Source: Vreelandella subterranea
GTDB taxonomy: Bacteria > Pseudomonadota > Gammaproteobacteria > Pseudomonadales > Halomonadaceae
Reading direction: 5' to 3'
DNA length: 64,000 bases
Assembly: GCF_900111305.1 (NCBI RefSeq)
Contig: NZ_FOGS01000009.1
Coordinates: 62,001 to 126,000, forward strand
A model generated the notes under the pieces. The model searched no databases and was not told the DNA's origin. It was given only the letters and a program-made list of their open reading frames with translations. Numbering within the stretch: position 1 is the first letter of the stretch; every line of letters starts with the position of its first letter. Shown here piece after piece: positions 1 through 9,760 of this stretch. The position numbers were made by a program, and so were the translations under genes.

Positions 1-398
1 CCGACAGTCAGGGTCAGGACACGCCCGGCGATGTAGTCAACGGGCGGTAAGCGCTGCATCAGCGTATTGATAGGCACCAGAACGAGCCCGCGTACCCCGT
101 CCTGAAGCTGGCGCAGTGTGCGCAGTCGAGCGGAGACGATATCCTGGTGGGGTGAAAAGCTGTCATAGGGCAGCGTTTCCCAGTCAGGGAAGGGCAATAC
201 CGGGACATCGCTATAAAACGACAGGTCCTGCTCGAGGCGCTGGGCGCTGGCGGTGCTTGGCGTGATCACCAGCAAGGGGGCGTCGGCGGCCAGGCGTGCC
301 AGGGCAAGCGCCGACGCGCTACCGGGGGGCGATGTCCAATAGAGTGTATCGCGCACGCCCTCGGGCTGGGGCGGAGCAAGTAGAGAAAACGTGGGCAT
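1..398 (-). CDS. mfd: Transcription-repair coupling factor Mfd, N-terminal part (runs off the window)
   Basis: The minus-strand reading frame begins at an ATG at 398 and is open to the window edge, giving about 132 residues. It contains the conserved Mfd stretch DWETLPYDSFSPHQD and, further on, PINTLMQRLPP, both typical of the N-terminal UvrB-homologous region. Mfd is an ATP-dependent translocase that displaces RNA polymerase stalled at lesions and recruits UvrA. Only the N-terminal region is present; the RNA-polymerase-binding and helicase domains lie outside. It is divergent from gap, the same arrangement as in Pseudomonas. Identification is confident because several motif blocks match in order. 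Confidence 0.95.
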   Translation of the reverse strand, partial: MPTFSLLAPPQPEGVRDTLYWTSPPGSASALALARLAADAPLLVITPSTASAQRLEQDLSFYSDVPVLPFPDWETLPYDSFSPHQDIVSARLRTLRQLQDGVRGLVLVPINTLMQRLPPVDYIAGRVLTLTV

Positions 399-530
399 AA
401 TAAAGGTGTCGTTCTGCGCTGAAACGGAGCCTAGATCATACACGATCAATGCTTTCAGGCAGAAGCAGCCCGCTTGTAGTCAAACCGCCGTTTATGTAAT
501 CCCCCTACATCGTCTGCGACTATCCAGGCA

Positions 531-559
531 TTGCGGCTCATTCAGTGGCTACGGATAAT
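531..559 (+). promoter_or_regulatory. Candidate sigma70 promoter of gap
   Basis: A TTGCGG box (531-536) is followed by a 17-bp spacer and GATAAT (554-559), predicting transcription from about 566. This would place the longest possible gap start codon (531) upstream of the transcript and supports a later start. It is a match by eye to the consensus. Confidence 0.5.
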
Positions 560-596
560 ACACTTGAAAATTATTCATTACTTAATGAGGCCGCAC

Positions 597-2060
597 GTGA
601 GTCAGCAAACGCTCGATAACGTTTTTCAGGAATGGCAAAGCAACGAAGCTCTGGCGGAGCAGATGATCCCATTGGTCGGCCGTCTGTACCGTCAGCATAA
701 TGTTGTGGCGACCATGTACGGGCGTTCGTTGATCAATCAGTCGGTCATCCGCATTCTCAAGGACCATCGTTTTGTGCGCAAAATCGAAGGGACTGAGCTG
801 TCGGTGGAAGACACCTTTCCGATTGTCAAAACGCTGTGCGAGTTGAACCTTGGGCCTGCCCACGTAGATGTCGGCAAGCTGGCCGTGATGCTGAAACGGC
901 AGGGCGGTGGCGATGTCGAGACCTTCCTGCGCAAGGAACTGCACCAGATCGTCGACGGTTACCAGCCGGGTGGCAGCAAGGGTGAGCCCAAGGACGTCGT
1001 GCTTTACGGGTTTGGTCGTATTGGCCGTTTACTGGCGCGGGTACTGATCGAAAAAGCCGGTGGCGGCAATCTGCTGCAGCTACGGGCGATCGTCGTGCGC
1101 GGGCGTGGCGATGTGGCGAAGGATCTGGAGAAGCGGGCCAGTCTGTTACGCCGTGATTCGGTTCACGGACCTTTTGAAGGCACCATTGCCGTTGACGCTG
1201 AGGCGCGCACATTGACGGTCAACGGTAACGTGGTGCAGGTAATTTATGCCGATAACCCCAGTGATATTGACTATACGGATTACGGCATCAACAACGCGGT
1301 GATCGTCGATAACACCGGGATATGGCGTGACGAGGCGGGCCTGGGTCAACATGTCGCATGCCAGGGCGCTTCCAAGGCATTGCTGACGGCACCGGGTAAA
1401 GGCGATATCAAGAATATTGTCTATGGCATCAACCATGAGTCGATTACCGAGCAGGACCGTATCGTGTCGGCAGCCTCCTGTACCACCAATGCCATCGTGC
1501 CGGTGCTCAAGGCGCTCAACGACGAGTACGGCGTCGTTAACGGCCATGTTGAGACCGTCCATGCCTATACCAACGACCAGAACCTGATCGATAACTATCA
1601 CAAGGGCGACCGGCGCGGGCGCAGTGCCGCCCTCAATATGGTGTTGACCGAAACCGGGGCGGCCAAGGCGGTGGCGAAAGCATTGCCGGAGCTTGAAGGC
1701 AAGCTGACGGGGAACGCGATCCGCGTACCCATTCCCAATGTGTCCATGGCGATCCTGAACCTGACGCTCGACAAGACGACCGACGTCGACGCCTTGAACG
1801 ACTACCTGCGGCGTATGTCGATTGACTCGGCCTACCAGAAGCAAATCGACTTCGTGGATTCGCCTGAGGTGGTCTCGTCCGATTTTGTGGGCAACCGGCA
1901 CGCCGGGATTGTGGATGCCAAGGCCACCATTGCCAACGGTCATCATGCCGTTGTTTATGTGTGGTACGACAACGAATTTGGTTATAGCTGCCAGGTGATT
2001 CGCATTCTTCAGCAGATGTCGAACGTCAGCTTTCTAAAGCTCCCCCAGCAAGCAAGTTAG
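597..2060 (+). CDS. gap: Glyceraldehyde-3-phosphate dehydrogenase, long N-terminal form
   Basis: Converts glyceraldehyde-3-phosphate, NAD(P)+ and phosphate to 1,3-bisphosphoglycerate in the cytoplasm. From the GTG at 597 the product has 487 residues. The Rossmann motif GFGRIGR is at about 138-144 and the catalytic cysteine lies in SAASCTTNA at about 295. An extra N-terminal block of some 130 residues precedes the dinucleotide-binding fold; this is the long form seen next to mfd and nqr in Pseudomonas and relatives. The GTG is preferred because GAGG sits 6 bases upstream and the candidate promoter would exclude the frame's earliest start; an ATG at 585 is the alternative. A strong terminator follows, so the gene is probably monocistronic. 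Confidence 0.93.
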   Translation: MSQQTLDNVFQEWQSNEALAEQMIPLVGRLYRQHNVVATMYGRSLINQSVIRILKDHRFVRKIEGTELSVEDTFPIVKTLCELNLGPAHVDVGKLAVMLKRQGGGDVETFLRKELHQIVDGYQPGGSKGEPKDVVLYGFGRIGRLLARVLIEKAGGGNLLQLRAIVVRGRGDVAKDLEKRASLLRRDSVHGPFEGTIAVDAEARTLTVNGNVVQVIYADNPSDIDYTDYGINNAVIVDNTGIWRDEAGLGQHVACQGASKALLTAPGKGDIKNIVYGINHESITEQDRIVSAASCTTNAIVPVLKALNDEYGVVNGHVETVHAYTNDQNLIDNYHKGDRRGRSAALNMVLTETGAAKAVAKALPELEGKLTGNAIRVPIPNVSMAILNLTLDKTTDVDALNDYLRRMSIDSAYQKQIDFVDSPEVVSSDFVGNRHAGIVDAKATIANGHHAVVYVWYDNEFGYSCQVIRILQQMSNVSFLKLPQQAS

Positions 2061-2093
2061 TATGCTCAGTCTGACTGATAATCATTAATCGAT

Positions 2094-2119
2094 AAACGCC
2101 ACCATGAGGTGGCGTTTTT
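2094..2119 (+). terminator. Rho-independent terminator of gap
   Basis: A 10-bp stem, AAACGCCACC with GGTGGCGTTT, closes on an ATGA loop and runs into a T tract. It separates gap from the nqr operon. Confidence 0.88.
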
Positions 2120-2187
2120 GTAGGCGAACGGAATAAAAAATCTTGAAATGAGGGCGTCTATAGCACTTTAGGCGACCCCAGTTGATG

Positions 2188-2216
2188 TAGTCATTAGGCC
2201 CGGTTGTCTTTATAAT
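2188..2216 (+). promoter_or_regulatory. Candidate promoter of the nqr operon
   Basis: A perfect TATAAT (2211-2216) lies 17 bp downstream of TAGTCA (2188-2193, four of six consensus bases). Predicted transcription starts near 2223, leaving a leader of about 135 bases before nqrA. I see no recognisable regulator site or riboswitch in that leader. Confidence 0.55.
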
Positions 2217-2358
2217 ACGATAGATTTTTCGGGGTGGTTCAAGTGCTGCTTGAGCCTGACTGGTAACAATCTGAACAGATAACAAAAATTCACTGAGCAG
2301 AAAATAAGCATTCGAACCCCTTACCTTCGTATATCCGATCCATCAACTGGGCGAGACT

Positions 2359-3708
2359 ATGATCGAAGTCAAAAAAGGCCTGGATCTCCCCATCACGGGA
2401 GCGCCCGAGCAGCGTATTGAAGATGCGCGTCCTGTGCGCCACGTGGCAATCCTGGGTACTGACTACGTTGGCATGAAGCCGACAATGGAAGTTCAGGAAG
2501 GGGATAAGGTCAAACTGGGCCAACTGCTCTTCACCGACAAGAAAATTGATGGCGTGCGCTTCACCGCACCCGCCTCCGGTGAAGTGATTGCAATAAACCG
2601 TGGCGAAAAGCGTCGCCTGTTATCTGTCGTGATCAAAGTTGACGAACAGGAAGAGGCGGTGAGCTTTGCTTCTCATGAACGTGCCTCGTTAGGTCAGCTC
2701 GATCGTCAGGTCGTGGTTGATCAACTGGTAGAGTCCGGGCTCTGGACCGCGTTACGGACGCGTCCTTTCTCGCGGACGCCGGCGATTGACAGCACGCCTG
2801 CCGATATTTTTGTTACGGCTGTGGATACCCATCCGCTCAGCGCTGATCCGGCGTTGATCATCAACGAGAACACACAAGCATTTGAAGACGGCCTCAAGGT
2901 GCTAACCCGCCTGACCGAGGGCAACGTTTTCCTCTGTAAGGGCGCTAACGCCTCTGTTCCCGGCGGTGATGTCGAGGGTGTTACCACTGAAAGCTTTGCA
3001 GGGCCACATCCTGCAGGCCTGGTCGGCACGCATATTCATTACCTGTCGCCCGTCGCCCTGCATAAAAAGGTATGGCACATTGGGTATCAGGACGTCATTG
3101 CGTTTGGCAAATTGTTTGCCGAAGGTAAGCTGGATGTAAACCGCGTGATCGCGATTGGCGGTCCGCGTGCCGAGAATCCGCGTTTGGTGCGCACCCGTGT
3201 GGGCGCGAGCATTGAGGAACTCCTGGCGGGAGATGTCATCCAACCGGAAGACACCCGCATGATTTCAGGATCAGTCTTCTCGGGATTTGCTGCTGAAGGA
3301 AAGCTGACCTATCTGGGACGCTTCGACAATCAAATCAGTTTGCTTGAAGAAGGCAACAAGCGCTCTTTCATGGGCTGGTTGTCGCCAGGCGCTAACCGCC
3401 ATTCCGTACTGGGTATTTACCTTTCCAAGATCAAGGGCCTGAGCAACTACGCCCCCACCACGTCGACTAATGGGTCAGAACGTGCCATGGTGCCAATTGG
3501 CGTCTATGAAACCGTGATGCCCCTGGATATTATGCCGACGCAGCTGTTGCGTTCGCTGATCGTGGGCGACATTGAGGTTGCCATGCAATTGGGGTGTCTG
3601 GAGCTGGACGAAGAGGACCTTGCCCTGTGTACCTATGTTTGCCCCGGCAAATACGAGTACGGTCCCATTCTGCGTGACAATCTCACCATGATCGAGAAAG
3701 AGGCCTGA
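2359..3708 (+). CDS. nqrA: Na+-translocating NADH:quinone reductase subunit A
   Basis: NqrA is the peripheral cytoplasmic subunit of the Na+-NQR complex and takes part in the ubiquinone-binding site. The 449-residue length fits the family. The beginning, [14 protein letters not shown], matches the NqrA family start, and the protein contains a lipoyl/barrel-like segment ([17 protein letters not shown]) near residue 75. It has no membrane segment and no covalent cofactor motif, as expected. Its stop overlaps the nqrB start by one base (TGATG), so the two are translationally coupled. First gene of the nqrABCDEF operon. Confidence 0.96.
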   Translation: MIEVKKGLDLPITGAPEQRIEDARPVRHVAILGTDYVGMKPTMEVQEGDKVKLGQLLFTDKKIDGVRFTAPASGEVIAINRGEKRRLLSVVIKVDEQEEAVSFASHERASLGQLDRQVVVDQLVESGLWTALRTRPFSRTPAIDSTPADIFVTAVDTHPLSADPALIINENTQAFEDGLKVLTRLTEGNVFLCKGANASVPGGDVEGVTTESFAGPHPAGLVGTHIHYLSPVALHKKVWHIGYQDVIAFGKLFAEGKLDVNRVIAIGGPRAENPRLVRTRVGASIEELLAGDVIQPEDTRMISGSVFSGFAAEGKLTYLGRFDNQISLLEEGNKRSFMGWLSPGANRHSVLGIYLSKIKGLSNYAPTTSTNGSERAMVPIGVYETVMPLDIMPTQLLRSLIVGDIEVAMQLGCLELDEEDLALCTYVCPGKYEYGPILRDNLTMIEKEA

Positions 3709-4934
3709 TGATGGGTATTCGACAAACACTCGATAACATCGAGCCGCACTTCCATAAAGGTGGTAAGTACGAGAAGTTTTACCCGCTTTATGAAGCCGTA
3801 GACACGATTTTCTACTCACCCCCCAGCGTGGCCAAGACCACCGCCCACGTGCGCGATGGTATCGACCTCAAGCGCATCATGATCACCGTCTGGATGTGTA
3901 CCTTCCCGGCGATGTTCTTTGGTATGTGGAACGCGGGCTGGCAGGCCAATACGGCGATCGATGCAGGCTATGCATCGATGGACGGCTGGCGCGAGGCCAT
4001 CATGATGACCCTGGCAGGCGGGCACGACCCGAGCAGCCTGTGGGCCAACTTCGTGCTGGGGGCAACCTACTTTCTGCCCATCTACCTGGTGACCTTCGCC
4101 GTCGGTGGTTTCTGGGAAGTGCTCTTTGCCATCAAGCGCGGCCACGAGGTCAATGAAGGCTTCTTCGTCACATCCGTGCTGTTCGCCCTGATTCTGCCGG
4201 CGACGATTCCGCTCTGGCAGGTGGCGCTGGGTATCACCTTCGGCGTGGTCATCGGCAAGGAAATTTTCGGTGGTACCGGGAAAAACTTCCTGAACCCCGC
4301 ACTGACCGGCAGGGCATTCCTGTACTTTGCCTATCCGGCACAAATTTCCGGCGATGCTGTCTGGGTGGCAGCCGATGGCTACACGGGCGCCACGGCGCTG
4401 TCGCTGGCCTTCCAGGAAGGCATGGGGTCGCTGGCTGATACCTTCACCTGGTGGGACGCTTTCCTCGGCTTTGTACCGGGTTCGGTCGGTGAGGTGTCCA
4501 CGCTGGCGATCTTTATTGGCGCCGCTGTCCTGCTGTGGACCGGGATTGCCAGTTGGCGAATCATGCTGGGCGTCTTCCTGGGTATGGTCATCACCAGCAC
4601 GTTGTTCAATCTGATGGGGTCTGACACCAATCCGATGTTTGCCATGCCGTGGTACTGGCATCTGGTGATTGGCGGATTTGCCTTTGGCATGGTGTTCATG
4701 GCGACCGACCCGGTCTCTGCCTCCATGACCAACCAGGGCCGTCTGGTGTTCGGTGCCTTGATCGGCGTGATGACCGTATTGATCCGCGTGGTAAATCCGG
4801 CTTTCCCGGAAGGCATCATGCTGGCGATTCTATTCGCCAACCTCTTTGCCCCGCTGATTGATCACTACTTCGTGCAGGCCAACATCAAGCGTCGCGTCAA
4901 GCGCACGGGCGTACCGGCCGAGGAGACCGCCTAA
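3708..4934 (+). CDS. nqrB: Na+-translocating NADH:quinone reductase subunit B
   Basis: Integral membrane subunit of Na+-NQR, 408 residues with about ten hydrophobic segments. It carries one of the covalently bound FMNs: the attachment motif GYTGATAL places the flavinylated threonine at about residue 229. That FMN is attached by ApbE, which is not encoded in this window. NqrB also contributes to the quinone site and the Na+ path. The first ATG overlaps the nqrA stop; a second ATG follows immediately, so the start could be one codon later. The stop overlaps nqrC by one base. Confidence 0.97.
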   Translation: MMGIRQTLDNIEPHFHKGGKYEKFYPLYEAVDTIFYSPPSVAKTTAHVRDGIDLKRIMITVWMCTFPAMFFGMWNAGWQANTAIDAGYASMDGWREAIMMTLAGGHDPSSLWANFVLGATYFLPIYLVTFAVGGFWEVLFAIKRGHEVNEGFFVTSVLFALILPATIPLWQVALGITFGVVIGKEIFGGTGKNFLNPALTGRAFLYFAYPAQISGDAVWVAADGYTGATALSLAFQEGMGSLADTFTWWDAFLGFVPGSVGEVSTLAIFIGAAVLLWTGIASWRIMLGVFLGMVITSTLFNLMGSDTNPMFAMPWYWHLVIGGFAFGMVFMATDPVSASMTNQGRLVFGALIGVMTVLIRVVNPAFPEGIMLAILFANLFAPLIDHYFVQANIKRRVKRTGVPAEETA

Positions 4935-5755
4935 TGGCACAAGGTAACAACTCGATCAAGAAGATTCTGATAGTGGCGTTTGCACTGTGTATCGTGTGCT
5001 CCGTCATTGTCTCGACGGCGGCGGTGGCATTGCGCCCCGCCCAGCAGTTGAACCAGGAACTGGACCGCAAGACCAACATTCTTAACGTGGCCAAACTCTA
5101 CGAACCGGGCATGGATGTTGAAGCAACATTCAGCAACCAAATTACGGCCCGTGTTGTTGAGATGGAATCCGGTGAGTACACCGATGAGTTCGATCCGAAT
5201 ACCTTCAACAACTTTGAAGCCGCTCGGGATCCGGCCACTGGTCGTACACTCTCAGGTGAAAAGGATATTGCGGGTCTAAGTCGGGTAGAAAACTACTCCA
5301 CGGTGTATCTGATTGGTGATGAAAACGATCCGGAACAGATTGTGCTGCCGATTCGTGGCCAGGGCCTTTGGGGCCTTATGCGTGGCTTCATCTCTGTAGA
5401 GGGTGACGGCAATACCATTGTCAGTATCACTTACTACGAGCACAGTGAAACACCTGGCCTGGGTGCCGAGGTTAACAACCCGCGCTGGCAGGCCCAGTGG
5501 GAAGGTAAACGGATTTACGACGAAGAGGGCGACCTCTCGCCGGAAATCCACCTGACCAAAGGCGGCGCGAGTAACGAATACGAAGTGGATGCGCTATCTG
5601 GCGCTACGCTGACCAGTAACGGCGTGACCAACATGCTGCAATTCTGGTTAAGCGAGGAAGGCTTCGGTCCGTATTTGGCGAAATTCCGCAGCGGTACTGA
5701 CCCGGAAGACGCCGAAGACACCGATACCAACTTCGAAGACGTTGAGGGGGCCTAA
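4934..5755 (+). CDS. nqrC: Na+-translocating NADH:quinone reductase subunit C
   Basis: NqrC has one N-terminal membrane anchor (about residues 9-33) and a periplasmic FMN domain. The FMN-attachment motif LSGATLTS gives Thr225 as the flavinylated residue, the same number as in Vibrio cholerae NqrC. The 273-residue protein ends in a very acidic tail ([17 protein letters not shown]), in keeping with the halophile-like composition seen elsewhere. It overlaps nqrB by one base and is two bases from nqrD. Confidence 0.97.
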   Translation: MAQGNNSIKKILIVAFALCIVCSVIVSTAAVALRPAQQLNQELDRKTNILNVAKLYEPGMDVEATFSNQITARVVEMESGEYTDEFDPNTFNNFEAARDPATGRTLSGEKDIAGLSRVENYSTVYLIGDENDPEQIVLPIRGQGLWGLMRGFISVEGDGNTIVSITYYEHSETPGLGAEVNNPRWQAQWEGKRIYDEEGDLSPEIHLTKGGASNEYEVDALSGATLTSNGVTNMLQFWLSEEGFGPYLAKFRSGTDPEDAEDTDTNFEDVEGA

Positions 5756-5757
5756 TC

Positions 5758-6426
5758 ATGGCGGACGTAAATGCAAAAGGCGTTTTGACAGCGCCGATTT
5801 TCAAGAACAACCCCATTGCGCTACAGATACTGGGGATCTGTTCGGCACTCGCGGTAACGACCAGCATGAGCGTTTCTTTGGTGATGGCACTCGCTGTTAT
5901 CTTTGTTTGCGCCCTGTCGAATCTGTTCGTTTCGCTGATCCGTAATCATATTCCGTCTTCAATACGTATCATTGTCCAGATGACCATCATTGCATCGCTG
6001 GTAATCGTGGTGGACCAGATACTGAAAGCCTATGCGTATGAAATGTCCAAACAGCTTTCGGTGTTCGTCGGTCTGATCATCACCAACTGCATCGTCATGG
6101 GGCGTGCGGAAGGCTTTGCAATGTCCAACACGCCCGGCATGTCCTTCCTGGACGGTATCGGTAACGGTCTGGGTTACGGCTTTGTGCTGATGGTCGTCGG
6201 CTTTTTCCGTGAATTGCTGGGGTCTGGCAGCGTGTTTGGCTTCACAGTATTGCCTACCGTTCAGGACGGGGGCTGGTACGTGGCTAACGGTTTGCTGCTG
6301 CTTCCGCCTTCCGCGTTCTTCATCATCGGCTTGCTGATTTGGGTGCTGCGTTCACTCAACCCGGAGCAGGTTGAAGAGAACGAGTTCAAGATGAAGGAAA
6401 ATACTCAACCGAAGGAGGCCGTGTAA
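5758..6426 (+). CDS. nqrD: Na+-translocating NADH:quinone reductase subunit D
   Basis: Membrane subunit of 222 residues with about six hydrophobic segments, in the NqrDE/RnfAE family. Cys28 (LGICSAL) and Cys111 ([13 protein letters not shown]) correspond to the NqrD cysteines that, with those of NqrE, hold an intramembrane iron-sulfur centre. NqrD and NqrE form a pseudo-twofold pair carrying electrons across the membrane. It sits two bases after nqrC and one before nqrE. Confidence 0.97.
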   Translation: MADVNAKGVLTAPIFKNNPIALQILGICSALAVTTSMSVSLVMALAVIFVCALSNLFVSLIRNHIPSSIRIIVQMTIIASLVIVVDQILKAYAYEMSKQLSVFVGLIITNCIVMGRAEGFAMSNTPGMSFLDGIGNGLGYGFVLMVVGFFRELLGSGSVFGFTVLPTVQDGGWYVANGLLLLPPSAFFIIGLLIWVLRSLNPEQVEENEFKMKENTQPKEAV

Positions 6427-6427
6427 C

Positions 6428-7045
6428 ATGGAACATTATCTAAGCCTTTTTGTTGCATCGGTCTTCGTTGAAAACATGGCGTTGGCCTTCTTCCTCGGCA
6501 TGTGTACCTTTTTGGCCGTGTCCAAGAAGGTATCCTCCGCGATCGGCCTGGGTATTGCCGTTATTGTCGTACTGACCGTCACCGTGCCGGTCAACAACCT
6601 GGTATTCACCTTCCTGCTTCAAGAGGGTGCACTGACCTGGACCGGCATCAGTGGTGCTGAAAACATCGACCTGTCATTCCTCGGGCTGCTCAGCTACATC
6701 GGGGTTATTGCGGCACTTGTTCAGATCATGGAAATGTTCCTGGACAAGTATGTGCCTACGCTCTACAACGCGCTGGGGGTTTTCCTGCCGCTGATCACGG
6801 TGAACTGCGCCATTCTCGGTGGCGTACTGTTCATGGTTGAGCGTAGCTATAACTTTGGTGAGTCGATTGTATACGGGTTTGGCGCTGGTACTGGCTGGGC
6901 GCTGGCGATCGCTGCCCTGGCAGGTATCCGCGAAAAGCTCAAGTACAGCGATGTACCGGCGGGCTTGCAGGGCCTGGGTATCACCTTTATCACCGTAGGG
7001 CTGATGTCGTTGGGCTTTATGTCCTTCTCAGGTATTCAGCTTTAA
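6428..7045 (+). CDS. nqrE: Na+-translocating NADH:quinone reductase subunit E
   Basis: Membrane subunit of 205 residues with about six hydrophobic segments, homologous to NqrD. Cys26 ([12 protein letters not shown]) and a second cysteine at about 127 ([10 protein letters not shown]) are the NqrE ligands of the shared intramembrane iron-sulfur centre. The gene follows nqrD closely. A 73-bp gap containing a strong hairpin separates it from nqrF, unlike the overlaps upstream. Confidence 0.97.
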   Translation: MEHYLSLFVASVFVENMALAFFLGMCTFLAVSKKVSSAIGLGIAVIVVLTVTVPVNNLVFTFLLQEGALTWTGISGAENIDLSFLGLLSYIGVIAALVQIMEMFLDKYVPTLYNALGVFLPLITVNCAILGGVLFMVERSYNFGESIVYGFGAGTGWALAIAALAGIREKLKYSDVPAGLQGLGITFITVGLMSLGFMSFSGIQL

Positions 7046-7053
7046 TCGGAGCC

Positions 7054-7097
7054 GGTTTTCCCGACGGTGCATACGCATCGTCGGGGCAAAGAAAACC
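7054..7097 (+). other. Two-part hairpin in the nqrE-nqrF gap
   Basis: An 11-bp stem (7060-7070 with 7075-7085, one G-T pair) closes on ATAC. An outer stem pairs GGTTTT (7054-7059) with AAAACC (7092-7097). No T tract follows, so it is not a standard terminator. It lies inside the operon and may modulate mRNA stability or nqrF yield. Confidence 0.55.
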
Positions 7098-7118
7098 CTT
7101 CAGCAATAGGAAACCGAC

Positions 7119-8351
7119 ATGGTTGATACAACTGTCATCTTGCTCGGTGTTGTCATGTTTACGGTCATCGTTATCAGCTTAACGGCGATCATTCTGGCAG
7201 CGCGAAGCAAGCTTGTGAGTAGTGGGGACGTGACCATTGAGGTCAACGATGACCCTGAACATACCTTGACGACCCAGGCCGGAGGCAAACTACTGAACAC
7301 CCTGGCCGCCAACGGTATTTTCCTTTCCTCGGCCTGTGGCGGCGGTGGTTCCTGTGCCCAGTGCAAGTGCCGTGTAGAGACAGGCGGTGGTTCTATACTG
7401 CCGACCGAAGAGTCGCACTTCACCATGCGCGAGAAGAAGGAAGGCTGGCGTCTTTCCTGCCAGGTGCCCGTCAAGCAGGACATGAAGATTGAAGTGCCTG
7501 AGGAGGTGTTTGGCGTCAAGAAGTGGGAATGCGAAGTTATCGATAACCCCAACGTTGCCACCTTCATCAAAGAGCTGAACCTGAAGCTGCCGGAAGGCGA
7601 AGAAGTCGCCTTCCGCGCCGGTGGTTATGTGCAGTTGGTAGCGCCGCCCTACGATATCAAGTTCTCTGATTTTGATATCGAAGAGGAATACCGTGGCGAC
7701 TGGGAAAAATTCGGCTTGTTCGACGTTTCCCACAAGAACAACGAGGAAGTCATTCGCGCTTACTCAATGGCGAACTACCCCGATGAAAAGGGTATCCTCA
7801 AGTTCAACATCCGTATCGCGACGCCGCCTCCCGGCACCAGCCATCCCCCCGGCTTGATGTCCACCTATGTCTTTAGCCTGAAGCCGGGCGACAAGGTGAC
7901 CGTGATGGGGCCGTTCGGTGAGTTCTTTGCCAAGGATACCGACGCCGAAATGATCTTTATCGGCGGTGGTGCGGGCATGGCGCCGATGCGCAGCCATATT
8001 TTCGACCAGCTCAAGCGGTTGAAAACCGATCGTAAAATTTCATTCTGGTACGGTGCACGTTCATGGCGTGAAACCTTCTACAATGAAGAATACGACCAGT
8101 TGGCGGAAGAATTCCCGAACTTCGAATGGCATCTGGCGTTGTCAGACCCGCTACCCGAAGATAACTGGGAAGGACCGACGGGCTTCATTCACAACGTGTT
8201 GTATGAAAACTATCTGAAGGACCACCCCGCGCCGGAAGATTGCGAGTACTACATGTGTGGGCCGCCCATGATGAACGCCTCGTGCATCAAGCTGCTGCTT
8301 GATCTGGGAGTTGAGCCGGAAAACATCATGCTGGATGATTTCGGCGGTTAA
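7119..8351 (+). CDS. nqrF: Na+-translocating NADH:quinone reductase subunit F
   Basis: NqrF is the electron-entry subunit: NADH reduces its FAD, which passes electrons to a [2Fe-2S] centre. It has an N-terminal membrane anchor (about residues 5-28), then a ferredoxin domain with cysteines at 73, 79, 82 and 114 ([11 protein letters not shown], later RLSCQ). A ferredoxin-reductase module follows, with the FAD motif RAYSMAN and the NADH-binding motif [11 protein letters not shown]. The C-terminus [10 protein letters not shown] is typical. The 410-residue length fits the family. Last structural gene of the operon. Confidence 0.97.
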   Translation: MVDTTVILLGVVMFTVIVISLTAIILAARSKLVSSGDVTIEVNDDPEHTLTTQAGGKLLNTLAANGIFLSSACGGGGSCAQCKCRVETGGGSILPTEESHFTMREKKEGWRLSCQVPVKQDMKIEVPEEVFGVKKWECEVIDNPNVATFIKELNLKLPEGEEVAFRAGGYVQLVAPPYDIKFSDFDIEEEYRGDWEKFGLFDVSHKNNEEVIRAYSMANYPDEKGILKFNIRIATPPPGTSHPPGLMSTYVFSLKPGDKVTVMGPFGEFFAKDTDAEMIFIGGGAGMAPMRSHIFDQLKRLKTDRKISFWYGARSWRETFYNEEYDQLAEEFPNFEWHLALSDPLPEDNWEGPTGFIHNVLYENYLKDHPAPEDCEYYMCGPPMMNASCIKLLLDLGVEPENIMLDDFGG

Positions 8352-8372
8352 TAGCATGCCCAAGGGCAATTG

Positions 8373-8405
8373 CGGGGCTGGCCACTGGCTGGCCCCCTTT
8401 ATTTT
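8373..8405 (+). terminator. Terminator after nqrF
   Basis: GGCCA (8380-8384) pairs with TGGCC, extended by outer G and C runs, and is followed by CTTTATTTT. It lies between nqrF and nqrM, so nqrM may depend on read-through or on its own promoter. Confidence 0.65.
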
Positions 8406-8480
8406 CGCGTTGTGGAATATCAGGCACTAACGGAACTTGTTGTTGTCTACTGGTAAGGCCCATCGTGAGAGGAGGTAATT

Positions 8481-8735
8481 ATGGCTATCTGGCTACTGGT
8501 TTTCGGGTTCATGGCCCTGGTAATGACGGTCATGGCCGTGGGCGTCATCATGGGACGCAAGCCCATTGCGGGTTCCTGTGGCGGCTTGAATCAAATCGGC
8601 ATGAAAGACGGCTGCGATATCTGCGGCGGTAAAGACAAGGTGTGCGAGGAAGAGAACCGTAAACGCGGTAGCGCACGTCGCCGCAGCGATGAAAGCCGTG
8701 GCGCCGATCTCGGCTACAACGCTTCCCGCCGTTAA
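8481..8735 (+). CDS. nqrM: Na+-NQR maturation protein NqrM
   Basis: Small 84-residue protein with one N-terminal membrane helix (about 3-25) and a cysteine-rich segment: SCGGL, then GCDICGGKDKVC. This is the NqrM (formerly DUF539) pattern; NqrM is needed to deliver iron for the NqrD/NqrE intramembrane centre. A strong Shine-Dalgarno (GAGGAGG) lies 6-7 bases before the ATG. The tail is basic then acidic and probably cytoplasmic. In Vibrio, apbE sits between nqrF and nqrM; here that slot holds only about 130 bp and a terminator. Confidence 0.93.
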   Translation: MAIWLLVFGFMALVMTVMAVGVIMGRKPIAGSCGGLNQIGMKDGCDICGGKDKVCEEENRKRGSARRRSDESRGADLGYNASRR

Positions 8736-8765
8736 TTTCCGACTCACAAGATTGATGGATTTCCC

Positions 8766-8794
8766 AAAACGCCGTGGCTTTGCCGCGGCGTTTT
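8766..8794. terminator. Bidirectional terminator between nqrM and the PA2778-like gene
   Basis: AAAACGCCG pairs with CGGCGTTTT in a 9-bp stem whose ends give T tracts on both strands. It serves convergent genes ending at 8735 (plus) and 8798 (minus). Confidence 0.85.
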
Positions 8795-8797
8795 CAG

Positions 8798-9757
8798 TTA
8801 TCTGCCCAACTGATTTTCCAGCACTTCCTGAGCACGCTCCTGCCAGCTGCCTTCGATGGCCGCCGCTTTGCTGAGGGCTTCTCTAGCCGCCTCCGGCTGG
8901 TCCCTCTGCAGCTGCAACAGCCCGATATTCAGCCACGCTGCGCCCATCTGCGGATCACGCTGAGCGGCTGCCTGGAAGGCGCTGAGCGCTTTGTCCGGCT
9001 GCTGGTTGGCGTAATAGGCATTCGCCAGGCCGAACTGACCAATCGCATTATTGGGGTAACGCTCCGTCATTGCCTGCCAACTGCCCAGCGTGGCTTCAGG
9101 GCCGTGCGCTTCCTCGTAGGCGCTGATCGCATTGATCGCGTTGCGTGCGGTAATGCCCTCGGGCAGGGTGCCAGGCTTGGCCACCACAAATCCCCAGCGA
9201 TCGGTTCTTGCCCAGGTGGCATCAAAGCGGCTGAAAGACAGGGTATGCCGTTCGATTTCGCCACTGCGCAGTATCAGGGTATCGTCATCCAGATCGTAGC
9301 CAATCGCCACCGCGTAATGCCACATGGGAAATGCCGCTAGTGACAGGTTCTGCATGACCAGCACCGGGTCCCCGCCAGCCAGATGCCCCAACAGGTCGTC
9401 GAAGCTGCCGCGAATGGGATAGGCAATACGCTCATGACGACGCACGGTGGCCAGCATTTCCGGTTGGACACTGCCTTCGCGGCCAGGAATGAATACCTGG
9501 GGAATAAGCGTCTCGACGTCGGTATCGACTCCCTGATGGTTCAGGACCATGGCCAGCGCTGCAGGGCCGCACTGGTACTCGGTCTGGGCGTAAAAGGGGA
9601 CGTCGCTGATCTCGCTTTGGCGGGGCAGGCGCTGCTCAGTGCTATCGCGCAGCTGCGGCGCGCTGGCGCAAGCAGTGAGTAACAGTACCAAGATGAAAAC
9701 GCCCGCGAGGCGGGCGTTTTGAAAGCAGTAGATAGTGTTCATGAAGAAAGGCTTCAT
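8798..9757 (-). CDS. PA2778-type C39-like cysteine peptidase lipoprotein with TPR repeats
   Basis: The 319-residue product begins with a lipoprotein signal (LLLTACAS, Cys30 as lipidation site). A C39-like peptidase domain follows: QTEYQCGPAALAMVL puts the nucleophile at Cys63, and PMWHYAVAIGYD supplies His147 with a following Asp. The last 120 residues read as TPR-like repeats (NAIGQFGLANAYYANQQPDKAL, AAWLNIGLLQLQRDQPEAA). The combination matches the PA2778 family, whose substrate is unknown to me. It lies 3 bp after the PA2779-like gene, so the two form an operon. A second in-frame ATG at 9742 is an alternative start. Confidence 0.82.
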   Translation of the reverse strand: MKPFFMNTIYCFQNARLAGVFILVLLLTACASAPQLRDSTEQRLPRQSEISDVPFYAQTEYQCGPAALAMVLNHQGVDTDVETLIPQVFIPGREGSVQPEMLATVRRHERIAYPIRGSFDDLLGHLAGGDPVLVMQNLSLAAFPMWHYAVAIGYDLDDDTLILRSGEIERHTLSFSRFDATWARTDRWGFVVAKPGTLPEGITARNAINAISAYEEAHGPEATLGSWQAMTERYPNNAIGQFGLANAYYANQQPDKALSAFQAAAQRDPQMGAAWLNIGLLQLQRDQPEAAREALSKAAAIEGSWQERAQEVLENQLGR

Positions 9758-9760
9758 GGA

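Noticed and set aside
1146..1946. Long open frame on the minus strand inside gap
   Set aside because: It is antisense to the conserved GAPDH catalytic domain, has no ribosome site or recognisable motif, and follows from the GC-rich third-codon bias.
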